Positions 1 to 8,868 of a DNA stretch of 35,847 nt are shown in pieces. How positions within the stretch are numbered: the stretch's first letter is position 1; the number at the start of each line of letters is the position of its first letter. A program made the position numbers and the translations under genes. The notes under the pieces are model-generated. The model had not been told where the DNA came from and did no database searches. It saw nothing but the letters and a program-made list of their open reading frames with translations. Origin of the DNA: Marinobacterium jannaschii DSM 6295 (GTDB taxonomy: Bacteria; Pseudomonadota; Gammaproteobacteria; Pseudomonadales; Balneatricaceae); the NCBI RefSeq assembly GCF_000620085.1, contig NZ_JHVJ01000034.1, positions 1 through 35,847 of the forward strand, in the 5' to 3' direction.

Positions 1-62
1 CCATAGCCCATAGCCCATAGCCCATAGCCCATAGCCCATAGCCCATAGCCCATAGCCCGTAG
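1..62. repeat. Heptanucleotide tandem array, unit CCCATAG
   Basis: A perfect period-7 array of about eight CCCATAG copies begins at the window edge. It ends with one variant copy, CCCGTAG (56-62). The true array length is unknown because the window starts inside it. The unit length is not a multiple of three and no reading frame uses it, so it is intergenic. A further CCCGTAG copy lies at 187-198 on the far side of a 16S rRNA relic. A different heptamer array closes the other end of the window. Confidence 0.95.
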
Positions 63-186
63 CGAGAGCCTTCAAGAAGAGGCCCCTATTCTCCCGTGGA
101 CCTATGCGGTATTAACCAGCGTTTCCACTGGTTATCCCTCACTATCTGGTAGATTTCTACGCGTTACTCACCCGTCAGCCGTTCGG
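63..186 (-). pseudogene. Fragment of 16S rRNA (5' domain), antisense orientation
   Basis: Read on the minus strand, this stretch contains the recognisable 16S rRNA blocks GACGGGTGAGTAACGCGTAG, then GGATAACC...GGAAAC, then AATACCGCAT, then the CTCTTCTTGAAGGCTCTCGC arm. They come in the correct order and spacing for roughly E. coli positions 100-215. Nothing of the rest of the 16S gene is present on either side. Some usually invariant bases differ (CGAACGGCTGACGGG where GAGCGGCGGACGGG is usual), so this is a decayed relic and not the end of a functional rrn operon. Both edges abut CCCGTAG repeat units. It could be an rrn-derived piece captured by recombination or an assembly artefact. The identification as 16S-derived is firm; the origin is inference. 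Confidence 0.8.
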
Positions 187-198
187 TAGCCCGTAGCC
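187..198. repeat. Isolated copy of the CCCGTAG heptamer, right border of the 16S relic
   Basis: TAGCCCGTAGCC is one full and two partial units of the variant heptamer that also ends the left array at 56-62. The 16S relic therefore sits inside, or was inserted into, the heptamer array. From 199 to 280 I see no gene or structure. Confidence 0.7.
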
Positions 199-280
199 TG
201 TGATGTACAAGCATTAGTCATTGGATTATGGGTTTTGCGTCTGTGACCGGGCTGAGGAGTTTACAGTGCGGAGGGAAGGC

Positions 281-315
281 AACTAAAAACGCCGCAGATT
301 GCGGCGTTTTTAGTT
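281..315. terminator. Strong bidirectional intrinsic terminator
   Basis: A perfect 15-bp inverted repeat, AACTAAAAACGCCGC against GCGGCGTTTTTAGTT, is separated by AGATT. The stem has a GC core and A/T tracts on both sides, so it can terminate in both directions. It lies 12 bp past the stop codon of the minus-strand chemoreceptor gene and is its natural terminator. Confidence 0.93.
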
Positions 316-327
316 GCTCGGAGTTAT

Positions 328-2307
328 CTAGCGGAACTGCTGAACCAGCGAGTCCAGCTTATTGCTGGTAGTCACAAGTTCTTTGGCAAAGCGCCGATTA
401 TTGTGGGCTTCCTGGGATGAGCTGGCTGCCAGTTTGGTATTATTCGCCATCAGTTCTGAGATTTCGGCTGTGACCTGAGATTGCTCTTCGGTTGTCTGGG
501 CGATCAGAGTATTCATCTCGTGGATCTCGGTGATTGTAAGCTGGATCTGATCAATCGACTGTTTGGCTTTTTCTGCCGTTTCAACCGTGGCGTGGGCTGT
601 TTGCTTCTGTTGCTGCATCCGCTCGACGGCCTGGTTTGTCGCCAGGTTCAGCTTATCGGTGATGCTCTTGATCTGGTCGGCTGAGGCAGCAGTATTGCTG
701 GCGAGGTTTCTGACTTCATCGGCCACGACGGCGAAGCCGCGGCCAGCTTCTCCGGCACGGGCTGCCTCGATGGCTGCATTAAGCGCTAGCAGGTTGGTTT
801 GTTCAGCAAAGCCCTGAATCACGGCCAGTACATTCTTAATGGAAGCGGCATCATCTTTAAGGGTTTCCAGAGCTGATGAAGTTGCCTCCACATCTTGGGC
901 CAGGTTGCTGACGATGCCGCTGGCGGCGGCCATAAGTTCTGCTCCTTCCTGCCCGATGCTCTGCGCTCGCTGGGTGGCATTGCTGGCTGATGAGGCGCTG
1001 TCTGCAACCTGTACATAGGATGCGGTCAGCTGATTCATACGGACGGCACTGTCTTCGGTTCCCTGTTGCTGTTCATTGACAATATTGCGCAGATTGCGTG
1101 CACCGTTGTTCATTTCGTCCTGTAGCTTCAGCAAGGCGCCTGTTTCAGATCCGATATTCTCCAGCAGATGAGAGAAAAACTCCTGCAGGCTGTTGATGGA
1201 GTCTTTAAGGCTGGTGACTTCCTTAATTCTGCTTTCAAGGCGCATTTCGGAGGTAAGCTCTCCCTTGGCCAACTGGTCAACATATTCACAGGTGCGTCCT
1301 AGAATGGATGACAAGTGGTGTTTGATAAGGGTCATAAAGCCGGCAACCAGGATGATCAGGCAGAGGCATATGGCCAGCAAAATATAGACGCCCTGCTGGA
1401 TCTGTTGGTAATGCTGGGCAAGTCTTTCTTCCAATAGGCTTAACGCCTGCTGCAACTGTATGACTTCCGTCTCGGCATTGTCTTCTGCCTGCTGCTTTTG
1501 CTGGATAAACTTCTGGGCATTGCTGAGCTCTTTCGGATAGCGCTGAAGCAGTGAGTGGAGGCTGGCGATTATCTCAGGGCCAATGTCCTCCTGCTCAGTG
1601 TCTGCATCTTCCTGATCCCAGCCAAGCAGATTGCCGATATCGTCCTTATCTGTTTCCTCCTCATCACGAAATACACCCAGTGGTGGCAGTGATTTCATTG
1701 AGTGGACGGCTGCCTGCATCTTCTCCAGATAATGATGCAAGGAATTCAGTGTGCTATTGTCATTGTTGATGAAGTAACTCTGGCGACTATGGATCAGGTA
1801 GACTAGGCTGCTTTCCACCTCTTCGGCCAGTGTGTGGTAGTTTGCGATCAGTGATGGTCTGCCTTCTGTGGCGCTGTTGATGTAACGCCGGACGGCGATC
1901 AGATCACCGATGAGTTCCCGTTCATTATTCTGCAGCAGGGCCTGAGGGTCTGCGAGTTTGCCGGCGGAACGTAGCTGCGGCAGGGTGTTGTCTCTCAGAT
2001 TGCTGAGTTGCTCAGAGGCGCGCTGCTTGATCTCGGCCGGAAGTATGTCGCTGCTACCGGTCTGGCTGAGCTGCAGGTCGATATTTTCGGTGATTGTCGA
2101 GAGCAGGGTGGCATCGCCGGTAAATAAGTACTGCTGGATCGGAAGTTCAATCGCGCGCCGGGTTTCCTCTTTATATTGTTGATATTCCACTGCAGCTGTA
2201 TAGGCCTGATCCAGTTTGTTCAGAGACCAGATAATAGAGCCCGCAAGGACTGCGACAATGACCAGCAGGCAGAGAGAGGTGATCCTTGTGAGGAGGGCAA
2301 TTCTCAT
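328..2307 (-). CDS. Methyl-accepting chemotaxis protein (transmembrane chemoreceptor)
   Basis: This 659-residue inner-membrane receptor would pass ligand signals to the CheA/CheW kinase complex. A first membrane helix lies near residues 8-28, a large helical periplasmic sensor spans about 29-305, and a second helix lies near 306-328. A HAMP linker runs to about 382, followed by a long coiled-coil signalling domain. The hairpin tip at about 497-535 carries the hallmark run [18 protein letters not shown], which binds CheW/CheA. The periplasmic domain has an unusually acidic segment (about 215-245). The C-terminus (LVQQFR) has no CheR-tethering pentapeptide, so adaptation would depend on other receptors or be tether-independent. 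AAAGGA lies upstream of the ATG. The gene stands alone and is divergent from carA. The ligand cannot be predicted. Family identity is certain. Confidence 0.97.
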   Translation of the reverse strand: MRIALLTRITSLCLLVIVAVLAGSIIWSLNKLDQAYTAAVEYQQYKEETRRAIELPIQQYLFTGDATLLSTITENIDLQLSQTGSSDILPAEIKQRASEQLSNLRDNTLPQLRSAGKLADPQALLQNNERELIGDLIAVRRYINSATEGRPSLIANYHTLAEEVESSLVYLIHSRQSYFINNDNSTLNSLHHYLEKMQAAVHSMKSLPPLGVFRDEEETDKDDIGNLLGWDQEDADTEQEDIGPEIIASLHSLLQRYPKELSNAQKFIQQKQQAEDNAETEVIQLQQALSLLEERLAQHYQQIQQGVYILLAICLCLIILVAGFMTLIKHHLSSILGRTCEYVDQLAKGELTSEMRLESRIKEVTSLKDSINSLQEFFSHLLENIGSETGALLKLQDEMNNGARNLRNIVNEQQQGTEDSAVRMNQLTASYVQVADSASSASNATQRAQSIGQEGAELMAAASGIVSNLAQDVEATSSALETLKDDAASIKNVLAVIQGFAEQTNLLALNAAIEAARAGEAGRGFAVVADEVRNLASNTAASADQIKSITDKLNLATNQAVERMQQQKQTAHATVETAEKAKQSIDQIQLTITEIHEMNTLIAQTTEEQSQVTAEISELMANNTKLAASSSQEAHNNRRFAKELVTTSNKLDSLVQQFR

Positions 2308-2491
2308 GACGGTGTCCTTTCACTGTATGAGTGGGATGATCGACCTAGTTGATTGCAGGAGCATGACGGCCCGCAATGCATAGAATTCTTGGGGAATGAA
2401 TGTTAGATATTCTTATGTCTATTTTGACGGCCGATATTGAATGATTATTCTGTTGCGTTTTTATGACATCTAGGAAAAAAGGGTGAGTTTT
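2308..2491. other. Divergent intergenic region, chemoreceptor side
   Basis: This AT-rich stretch should hold the promoter of the minus-strand chemoreceptor. I could not find a convincing sigma-70, sigma-28 (flagellar class) or sigma-54 box on that strand, and I see no reading frame worth calling. The carAB control elements follow to its right. Confidence 0.5.
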
Positions 2492-2520
2492 TTGACGGGG
2501 TAGACCTTTAGGAATAATTT
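2492..2520 (+). promoter_or_regulatory. Candidate sigma-70 promoter for carAB
   Basis: TTGACG (2492-2497) is followed after exactly 17 bases by TAATTT (2515-2520). This predicts initiation near 2527, about 145 bases upstream of the carA start codon. It is the best -35/-10 pair between the chemoreceptor and carA. The promoter is inferred from spacing and similarity alone. Confidence 0.5.
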
Positions 2521-2540
2521 GTCTAGAATACCGCCGGTTT

Positions 2541-2615
2541 GCCTGCAGAAAAGGGAGCAGGCCTCATCAGAATTTTTTAAAGCGAGGTAAAATTTCGATT
2601 TTACCTCGCTTTTTT
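2541..2615 (+). terminator. Two-hairpin leader with intrinsic terminator ahead of carA (possible attenuator)
   Basis: A first hairpin pairs GCCTGC (2541-2546) with GCAGGC (2557-2562). A U6 tract follows at 2573-2578. A second hairpin then has a perfect 13-bp stem (2581-2593 with 2598-2610), a TTCG tetraloop and a six-T run (2610-2615), the classic form of an intrinsic terminator. It lies downstream of the only good promoter and upstream of carA, with no clear promoter between it and the gene, so carAB transcription probably has to read through it. No leader peptide with a start codon is evident. It could instead end a small RNA of about 90 nt. Confidence 0.75.
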
Positions 2616-2672
2616 ACACGTATCGGATTCATTTCTGTCTAGTTCGCAGCGCGCAACGCGGGGGAGGTTCAC

Positions 2673-3809
2673 TTGACGAGACCAGCCATTCTGGCCCTTG
2701 AAGATGGTAGTATTTTCAAAGGCGTGGCCATTGGCGCAGACGGTCAGTCCACAGGTGAAGTGGTATTTAACACTTCCATGACCGGTTATCAGGAAATCCT
2801 GACTGATCCATCTTACTGTCAACAAATTGTTACTTTGACATATCCACATATCGGTAACGTTGGCACCAATTCTGAGGATGAAGAATCCTCCAAGACCTGG
2901 GTTTCAGGTCTCGTTATTCGTGATCTTCCATTGATTGCCAGTAACTTCCGTTCTGAGCAGTCGCTCGATCAGTATCTGAAAGCTAACAATATCGTGGGTA
3001 TTGCTGATATCGATACCCGGCGCCTGACACGGATTCTGCGTGAGAAAGGGTCGCTCAGCGGTTGCATTATGGCCGGTGATGTTGATGAAGCGCAGGCTCT
3101 GACCGCCGCTGAATCTTTCCCGGGCCTGAAAGGTATGGATCTGGCGAAAGAAGTCACTGTCAGCACAGCATACGAATGGAAATCCAGCACCTGGGTACTG
3201 GGTGAAGGTCATGCCGAGAAGGCGGCGGCTGAATTGCCGTTTCACGTCGTTGCCTATGATTTCGGTGTTAAGCGTAACATCCTGCGCATGCTGGTAGAGC
3301 GTGGTTGCCGACTGACTGTTGTGCCGGCTCAGACTCCTGCCGCAGAAGTACTGGCCCTGAATCCTGATGGCGTCTTCCTGTCAAATGGTCCGGGTGATCC
3401 TGAGCCATGTGATTACGCGATCAATGCGATCCAGGAAATTCTGAAAACCGATATCCCTGTGTTTGGTATTTGCCTGGGTCATCAGCTGCTGGCGCTGGCC
3501 TCTGGTGCTCAGACTGTGAAGATGAAGTTTGGTCATCACGGTGCTAACCACCCGGTTCAGGATCTTGACGGCAAGCAGGTGATGATTACCAGTCAGAACC
3601 ATGGCTTTGCGGTAGACGAAGATACCCTGCCAGAGAATATTCGTGCGACCCATAAATCCCTGTTCGATGGCTCCCTGCAGGGGATCGAGCGTACTGATCG
3701 TGCGGCATTCAGCTTTCAGGGGCACCCTGAAGCCAGCCCGGGTCCGCGCGATGTCGCTCCATTGTTCGATAAATTTATCGAGCAGATGACCGCGCACAAA
3801 GACGCCTGA
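2673..3809 (+). CDS. carA: Carbamoyl-phosphate synthase, small (glutaminase) subunit
   Basis: CarA hydrolyses glutamine and channels ammonia to CarB to make carbamoyl phosphate for arginine and pyrimidine synthesis. The 378-residue protein has the N-terminal CarA-specific domain (about 1-150) and a class I glutamine amidotransferase domain (about 190-370). Its nucleophile is Cys267 in GICLGHQ, with His351 and Glu353 in GHPEASPGP, so the catalytic triad is intact. The start is a TTG codon with a strong Shine-Dalgarno GGGGAGG five bases upstream, and the N-terminus aligns with Pseudomonas CarA. carB follows after 53 bp. In many gammaproteobacteria dapB precedes carA; here a chemoreceptor and the leader described above do. 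Confidence 0.97.
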   Translation: MTRPAILALEDGSIFKGVAIGADGQSTGEVVFNTSMTGYQEILTDPSYCQQIVTLTYPHIGNVGTNSEDEESSKTWVSGLVIRDLPLIASNFRSEQSLDQYLKANNIVGIADIDTRRLTRILREKGSLSGCIMAGDVDEAQALTAAESFPGLKGMDLAKEVTVSTAYEWKSSTWVLGEGHAEKAAAELPFHVVAYDFGVKRNILRMLVERGCRLTVVPAQTPAAEVLALNPDGVFLSNGPGDPEPCDYAINAIQEILKTDIPVFGICLGHQLLALASGAQTVKMKFGHHGANHPVQDLDGKQVMITSQNHGFAVDEDTLPENIRATHKSLFDGSLQGIERTDRAAFSFQGHPEASPGPRDVAPLFDKFIEQMTAHKDA

Positions 3810-3862
3810 TCCTCCGGACAGGTTTTTAGACAGAACGATACAGCTACGACCGGTATATACAG

Positions 3863-6800
3863 ATGCCAAAACGTTCGGATTTAAAAAGTATTTTGATTTT
3901 AGGCGCTGGCCCGATTGTTATCGGCCAGGCCTGTGAGTTTGACTATTCCGGTGCGCAGGCGTGTAAAGCGCTGCGTGAAGAGGGTTACCGCGTTATCCTG
4001 GTGAACTCTAACCCGGCCACAATTATGACCGATCCGGCCATGGCTGATGCGACTTACATCGAGCCGATCAACTGGAAGACGGTTGCCCGAATCATTGAGA
4101 AAGAACGCCCTTGTGCGCTGCTGCCGACCATGGGTGGTCAGACAGCACTGAACTGTGCACTGGATCTGGAGCGCGAAGGCGTTCTGGAAAAGTTCAATGT
4201 CGAGATGATTGGCGCGAATGCCGATACTATCGATAAAGCCGAAGACCGCGATCGCTTTGATAAAGCGATGAAGAAAATTGGTCTGGAGTGCCCGCGTGCC
4301 GCCATCGCTCATAGCATGGAAGAAGCACTGCAGGTTCAGGCTCAGCTGGGTTTTCCGTGCATTATTCGTCCTTCTTTCACGATGGGGGGTACCGGCGGCG
4401 GTATCGCTTATAACAAAGAAGAGTTCATGGAGATCTGTGAACGTGGTCTGGACCTGTCTCCGACCAACGAATTGCTGATCGATGAGTCTCTGATCGGGTG
4501 GAAAGAGTACGAGATGGAGGTTGTGCGTGATAAGAACGACAACTGCATCATCGTTTGCTCGATCGAAAACTTCGATGCCATGGGGGTCCATACTGGTGAT
4601 TCCATTACCGTTGCTCCGGCGCAGACACTGACCGATAAAGAATACCAGCTGATGCGTGATGCATCCCTGGCGGTACTGCGTGAGATCGGTGTGGAAACCG
4701 GCGGTTCTAACGTGCAGTTCGGTGTAGATCCGGAAACCGGGCGCGTTGTAGTAATCGAGATGAACCCGCGTGTATCCCGTTCCTCTGCATTGGCATCCAA
4801 AGCAACCGGCTTCCCGATTGCTAAAGTGGCTGCGAAACTGGCGATTGGCTATACCCTCGACGAGCTGCAGAACGATATTACCGGCGGCGCGACTCCGGCT
4901 TCCTTCGAGCCAGCAATCGACTACGTAGTAACCAAGATCCCTCGTTTCACCTTTGAGAAATTCCCGCAGGCAAACGACCGTCTGACCACGCAGATGAAAT
5001 CTGTTGGTGAGGTGATGGCGATTGGCCGGACACAGCAGGAGTCCCTGCATAAGGCGCTGCGCGGTCTGGAGGTGGGTTCTACCGGTTTCGACCCGATTGT
5101 CGACCTGGATAGCGAAGATGCCCGTTCTACTATCATCCGTGAGATGAAAGAGCCGGGCGCAGAGCGTATCTGGTATGTCGGCGATGCATTCCGCATGGGT
5201 ATGAGCGTCGAAGAGCTGTATGAGATCAGCGGCATCGATCCGTGGTTCCTGGTTCAGATTGAAGACATCATCAAAGATGAACAGCGCATCACTGAAATGG
5301 CGCTGTCCGATCTGGATAAGGATGCTATCTATCGTCTGAAGCGCAAAGGCTTCTCCGATGCCCGTCTGGCGACCCTGCTGGGTGTCAGCGAGAAACAGTT
5401 CCGCAAACAGCGTCAGAAACTGGGCGTGCGCCCGGTTTATAAGCGTGTTGATACCTGTGCGGCTGAATTCTCCACCGATACCGCTTACATGTACTCCACC
5501 TACGAGGAAGAGTGCGAAGCGAACACTACCGAGCGTGACAAGATCATGGTGATCGGCGGCGGTCCTAACCGTATCGGTCAGGGTATCGAGTTTGACTACT
5601 GCTGCGTACATGCGGCACTGGCGGCACGTGAAGACGGTTACGAAACCATCATGGTTAACTGTAACCCGGAAACGGTTTCCACCGACTACGACACGTCTGA
5701 CCGACTGTTCTTTGAGCCGATCACGCTGGAAGATGTGCTGGAGATTGTTAATGTCGAGCAGCCTAAGGGCGTTATCGTGCAGTATGGCGGCCAGACCCCA
5801 CTGAAACTGGCAGTTGCTCTGGAGCAGGCTGGTGTGCCTATTATCGGTACGCCACCGGAAGCCATCGATCGTGCCGAAGACCGTGAGCAGTTCCAGCAGA
5901 TGCTGAAGCGCCTGGGTCTGAAACAGCCAGAAAACGCCACCGTGCGTTCTCTGGAAGAAGCGATCATTGCTGCTGAGAAGATCGGCTATCCGCTGGTTGT
6001 ACGTCCATCCTATGTATTGGGTGGTCGTGCTATGGAGATTGTCTACAAGGAAGATGAGCTGCGTCGTTATATGAACGAAGCGGTACAGGTGTCGAATGAA
6101 GCGCCGGTTCTGCTGGATCACTTCCTGAATGCGGCGGTAGAGATCGATATTGATGCGGTATCTGACGGCGAGACTGTCGTTATCGGTGCCATCATGCAGC
6201 ATATCGAGCAGGCTGGCGTACACTCCGGTGACTCTGCATGTTCATTCCCTCCGTATAGCATTCCAGCCGATGTGCAGGATGAGATGCGTGAGCAGGTGAA
6301 GAAGATGGCGCTTGAACTGGGTGTTGTCGGCCTGATGAACACGCAGCTGGCCTATCAGGATGGCGAGATCTACGTGATTGAGGTTAACCCGCGCGCCTCC
6401 CGAACCGTGCCGTTTGTCTCCAAGTGTATCGGCGTGTCCCTGGCTAAGATCGGTGCTCAGGTGATGACAGGGAAGACCCTGAAAGAGCTGGGTTTCACCG
6501 AGGAGATTGTGCCTGAGCTGTTTAACGTGAAGGAAGCTGTATTCCCGTTCAACAAGTTCCAGGGCGTCGATCCGATCCTGTCTCCGGAGATGAAGTCTAC
6601 CGGTGAAGTCATGGGAACCGGTGAGACCTTTGGCGAAGCCTTTATGAAGGCTCAGATCGGTGCTGGCGAGAAGATGCCTGAGCCAGGTCGTGCCTTTATC
6701 TCCGTACGTGATGTGGATAAAGATGGCGTTATTCAGGTTGCTAAGGATCTGGCCGAGCTTGGTTTCACGCTGATCGCGACCCGCGGTACGGCAAAACTGC

Positions 6801-7084
6801 TGAGTGATAATGGTCTGGAAACCGAGCTGGTTAACAAGGTGATGGAAGGTCGTCCGAATATCATTGATATGATTAAGAACGACGAGATCGCCTATGTGAT
6901 CAATACTACCGAAGGGCGTAAAGCAACGGCTGACTCTGCGGAGATCCGTCGCAGTGCCTTGCAGCACAAAGTGCCTTATACCACTACGCTGGCGGGTGCC
7001 GTAGCGACAACGATGGCGCTGCAGTATGGTGAAGAGCGTGAAGTGCGTCGCCTGCAGGATATTCATCAGGGTGAAAGAGCATGA
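3863..7084 (+). CDS. carB: Carbamoyl-phosphate synthase, large subunit
   Basis: CarB makes carbamoyl phosphate from bicarbonate, ammonia supplied by CarA, and two ATP. The 1073-residue length is standard. Two homologous ATP-grasp halves are clear: the first begins [20 protein letters not shown] near residue 11, and the second has [19 protein letters not shown] near residue 560. Paired glycine-rich loops ([19 protein letters not shown]) bind phosphate. The C-terminal allosteric domain of about 140 residues (from about 935), which senses UMP and ornithine in enterics, is complete. No strong Shine-Dalgarno precedes the ATG, so translation may be coupled to carA. The last four bases overlap greA (ATGA). 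The strand opposite carries a very long open frame that is only a codon-bias shadow. Confidence 0.98.
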   Translation: MPKRSDLKSILILGAGPIVIGQACEFDYSGAQACKALREEGYRVILVNSNPATIMTDPAMADATYIEPINWKTVARIIEKERPCALLPTMGGQTALNCALDLEREGVLEKFNVEMIGANADTIDKAEDRDRFDKAMKKIGLECPRAAIAHSMEEALQVQAQLGFPCIIRPSFTMGGTGGGIAYNKEEFMEICERGLDLSPTNELLIDESLIGWKEYEMEVVRDKNDNCIIVCSIENFDAMGVHTGDSITVAPAQTLTDKEYQLMRDASLAVLREIGVETGGSNVQFGVDPETGRVVVIEMNPRVSRSSALASKATGFPIAKVAAKLAIGYTLDELQNDITGGATPASFEPAIDYVVTKIPRFTFEKFPQANDRLTTQMKSVGEVMAIGRTQQESLHKALRGLEVGSTGFDPIVDLDSEDARSTIIREMKEPGAERIWYVGDAFRMGMSVEELYEISGIDPWFLVQIEDIIKDEQRITEMALSDLDKDAIYRLKRKGFSDARLATLLGVSEKQFRKQRQKLGVRPVYKRVDTCAAEFSTDTAYMYSTYEEECEANTTERDKIMVIGGGPNRIGQGIEFDYCCVHAALAAREDGYETIMVNCNPETVSTDYDTSDRLFFEPITLEDVLEIVNVEQPKGVIVQYGGQTPLKLAVALEQAGVPIIGTPPEAIDRAEDREQFQQMLKRLGLKQPENATVRSLEEAIIAAEKIGYPLVVRPSYVLGGRAMEIVYKEDELRRYMNEAVQVSNEAPVLLDHFLNAAVEIDIDAVSDGETVVIGAIMQHIEQAGVHSGDSACSFPPYSIPADVQDEMREQVKKMALELGVVGLMNTQLAYQDGEIYVIEVNPRASRTVPFVSKCIGVSLAKIGAQVMTGKTLKELGFTEEIVPELFNVKEAVFPFNKFQGVDPILSPEMKSTGEVMGTGETFGEAFMKAQIGAGEKMPEPGRAFISVRDVDKDGVIQVAKDLAELGFTLIATRGTAKLLSDNGLETELVNKVMEGRPNIIDMIKNDEIAYVINTTEGRKATADSAEIRRSALQHKVPYTTTLAGAVATTMALQYGEEREVRRLQDIHQGERA

Positions 7085-7557
7085 ATCGTGTGCCAATGAC
7101 CGTGCAGGGTGAAAAAGCCCTGCGCGTTGAACTGGATCAGCTGAAAACGGTTGATCGTCCGCGTGTAATTCAGGATATTGCCACCGCGCGCGAGCACGGC
7201 GACCTGAAGGAGAATGCGGAGTACCATGCTGCACGTGAGCAGCAGGGCTTTATCGAAGGCCGTATCCAGGAGCTGGAAGGCAAGCTGGGGAACTGTCAGG
7301 TGATTGATGTCACTGCCATTCCGCATACCGGTAAGGTGATCTTTGGTACTACAGTGGCGATTATTAACATCGATACCGATGAAGAGAAGCGCTACCAGAT
7401 CGTCGGTGACGATGAAGCTGATATCAAAGCCGGTAAGATCTCCGTCAATTCGCCGATTGCCCGCGCATTAGTGGGGAAAGAGGAAGGTGATATCGTGGGT
7501 GTTCAGGCTCCGGGCGGCATCATTGAATATGAGATTGATCAGGTGATGCACGTCTGA
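7081..7557 (+). CDS. greA: Transcription elongation factor GreA
   Basis: GreA inserts a coiled coil into the secondary channel of RNA polymerase and stimulates cleavage of the backtracked RNA 3' end. The 158-residue protein has an N-terminal antiparallel coiled coil whose tip [13 protein letters not shown] carries the acidic Asp and Glu that position the catalytic metal, and a C-terminal FKBP-like domain. Its ATG overlaps the carB stop as ATGA, so it is translationally coupled to carB, as in Pseudomonas. An intrinsic terminator follows directly. Confidence 0.97.
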   Translation: MNRVPMTVQGEKALRVELDQLKTVDRPRVIQDIATAREHGDLKENAEYHAAREQQGFIEGRIQELEGKLGNCQVIDVTAIPHTGKVIFGTTVAIINIDTDEEKRYQIVGDDEADIKAGKISVNSPIARALVGKEEGDIVGVQAPGGIIEYEIDQVMHV

Positions 7558-7574
7558 TTGTCTTGCGGGGAAAT

Positions 7575-7601
7575 AAAAAGGGTGCCGAGGGCACCCTTTT
7601 T
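7575..7601. terminator. Bidirectional intrinsic terminator between greA and yhbY
   Basis: AAAAAGGGTGCC (7575-7586) pairs perfectly with GGCACCCTTTTT (7590-7601) around a GAG loop. It has A/T tracts on both flanks and lies between convergent genes, so it can end both the carAB-greA and the yhbY transcripts. Confidence 0.93.
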
Positions 7602-7661
7602 AGTGTCTGTATATGGTTTCAGACTGAAGTGAAACCAGCGTACAAGTAGTCTGGCAGAACC

Positions 7662-7976
7662 TTAGCTGTGCGCCTGACGCAGCAGGTTGGACAGTTTCGG
7701 ATCCGGGTTTGTTGACTTGCGATAGAGCAGGGCAACATTGCCAATTTCCTGCACCAGTTCTGCTTCGACGATCTCGCACAGTTCACGGGTGATCGCTTTT
7801 TTGACTTCGCGATCGCCAACAGCCAGCTTGATCTTGATCAGCTCGTGATCTTCCAGCATGCGATCAGCTTCCAGCTGGATGTTCTCGGTCAGCCCTTTAC
7901 CGGCGATCATCAGGATCGGGTTCAGTTTGTGGCCGATCGTGCGATAGTGCTTCTTTTGCTCAGGCGTCAAGCTCAT
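7662..7976 (-). CDS. yhbY: Ribosome-associated RNA-binding protein YhbY (CRS1-YhbY domain)
   Basis: This small single-domain RNA-binding protein of 104 residues belongs to the CRS1/YhbY (CRM) family. In E. coli YhbY associates with pre-50S particles and acts in large-subunit assembly. The family signature is intact: LTPEQKKHYRTIGHKLNP at the N-terminus, the GKGLTEN loop (the GxxG-type RNA-binding loop), and the LIKIKL strand. It is divergent from rlmE with about 140 bp between them and convergent with greA, the same arrangement as in Pseudomonas and E. coli. Its Shine-Dalgarno is weak. Confidence 0.95.
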   Translation of the reverse strand: MSLTPEQKKHYRTIGHKLNPILMIAGKGLTENIQLEADRMLEDHELIKIKLAVGDREVKKAITRELCEIVEAELVQEIGNVALLYRKSTNPDPKLSNLLRQAHS

Positions 7977-8116
7977 ACTAAAATACGGTGCCTCAGTGTT
8001 TGGAGTGGAATATTCCAGTTAGATATTAGCTGATTTTACCTGAGTTACCTGCGTCTTAGTAGACGTCGTTCAGTGTCATAGCCGGCGAATAGTCGCCGCG
8101 TTCCCGAGGTTTTAAA

Positions 8117-8740
8117 GTGGCAAAATCAAAAAGCAGTGGTCGGTGGATGAAGGAACATTTTGACGATCAGTACGTCAAAAGGTCCAAAGAAGATGGCTAT
8201 CGCTCCCGTGCGAGTTACAAGCTGCTGGAGCTGAATGACAAGGATAAGTTATTCCGTCAGGGGATGACTGTATGCGATCTCGGCGCTGCGCCGGGTGGCT
8301 GGTCGCAAATTGCGGCTGAACTGGTGGGAGATTCCGGTCGTGTGGTTGCATCCGATATCCTGCCGATGGATCCGCTGCCCGGTGTCGAGTTTGTTCAGGG
8401 GGACTTTACCGAAGAAGAAGTGCTTAACCGCGTGCTTCAGGCGCTGGGTGATGAACCGGCTGACCTTGTAATTTCCGATATGGCCCCCAATATGAGTGGT
8501 AACAGCGGTGTAGATCAGCCTGCGGCTATGTATCTGGTGGAACTGGCACTGGATATGGCGCGTGAAGTGCTTAAACCTGGAGGTAGTTTCCTGGCCAAAG
8601 TGTTTCAAGGCGAGGGCTTTGATGACTATGTGCGCGATATGCGAGGCAGTTTCGACAAAGTGATTACCCGGAAACCGGACGCATCCCGGGCACGGTCCCG
8701 TGAAGTGTATCTTCTTGGGAAAGGATTTAAAGGCGTATAA
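8117..8740 (+). CDS. rlmE: 23S rRNA 2'-O-methyltransferase RlmE (RrmJ/FtsJ)
   Basis: RlmE methylates the 2'-O of U2552 in the A-loop of 23S rRNA at a late step of 50S assembly. The 207-residue Rossmann methyltransferase has the SAM-binding motif [11 protein letters not shown] (about 54-64). It also has the full K-D-K-E catalytic set of the family: Lys35, Asp121 (DMAPNMSG), Lys161 (KVFQGEGFD) and Glu196 (SREVYL). The start codon is GTG with GAGG upstream. It lies directly upstream of ftsH as in E. coli and Pseudomonas, where the pair is heat inducible; I could not find a clear heat-shock promoter here. Confidence 0.97.
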   Translation: MAKSKSSGRWMKEHFDDQYVKRSKEDGYRSRASYKLLELNDKDKLFRQGMTVCDLGAAPGGWSQIAAELVGDSGRVVASDILPMDPLPGVEFVQGDFTEEEVLNRVLQALGDEPADLVISDMAPNMSGNSGVDQPAAMYLVELALDMAREVLKPGGSFLAKVFQGEGFDDYVRDMRGSFDKVITRKPDASRARSREVYLLGKGFKGV

Positions 8741-8868
8741 ACGTCAGGGAGTTTCTCGGGTGGTGGTTGTCTGATCGCCTGCGGAGAGGCTAATTCGTAA
8801 TAATGCTGATATAACTGTTATAGTGTGAACGCACATTTAGGCGTTATGGTTGAGTTGAGGACGATCCA

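Noticed and set aside
1-62. CRISPR array
   Set aside because: The repeats are 7 bp and directly abutting, without spacers, and no cas gene is present. The same applies to 35789-35847.
63-186. Start of a functional rRNA operon
   Set aside because: Only about 125 bp of 16S is present, both ends run into heptamer repeats, and conserved positions are changed.
2308-2491. Flagellar-type (sigma-28) promoter for the chemoreceptor
   Set aside because: A GCCGATAT string occurs but on the wrong strand and without a matching -35 element.
3899-6223. Very long open frame (about 774 codons) antisense to carB
   Set aside because: It lies entirely inside carB, and the translation is low-complexity His/Arg/Gln-rich with no recognisable domain. 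Such frames arise from the codon bias of strongly expressed genes.
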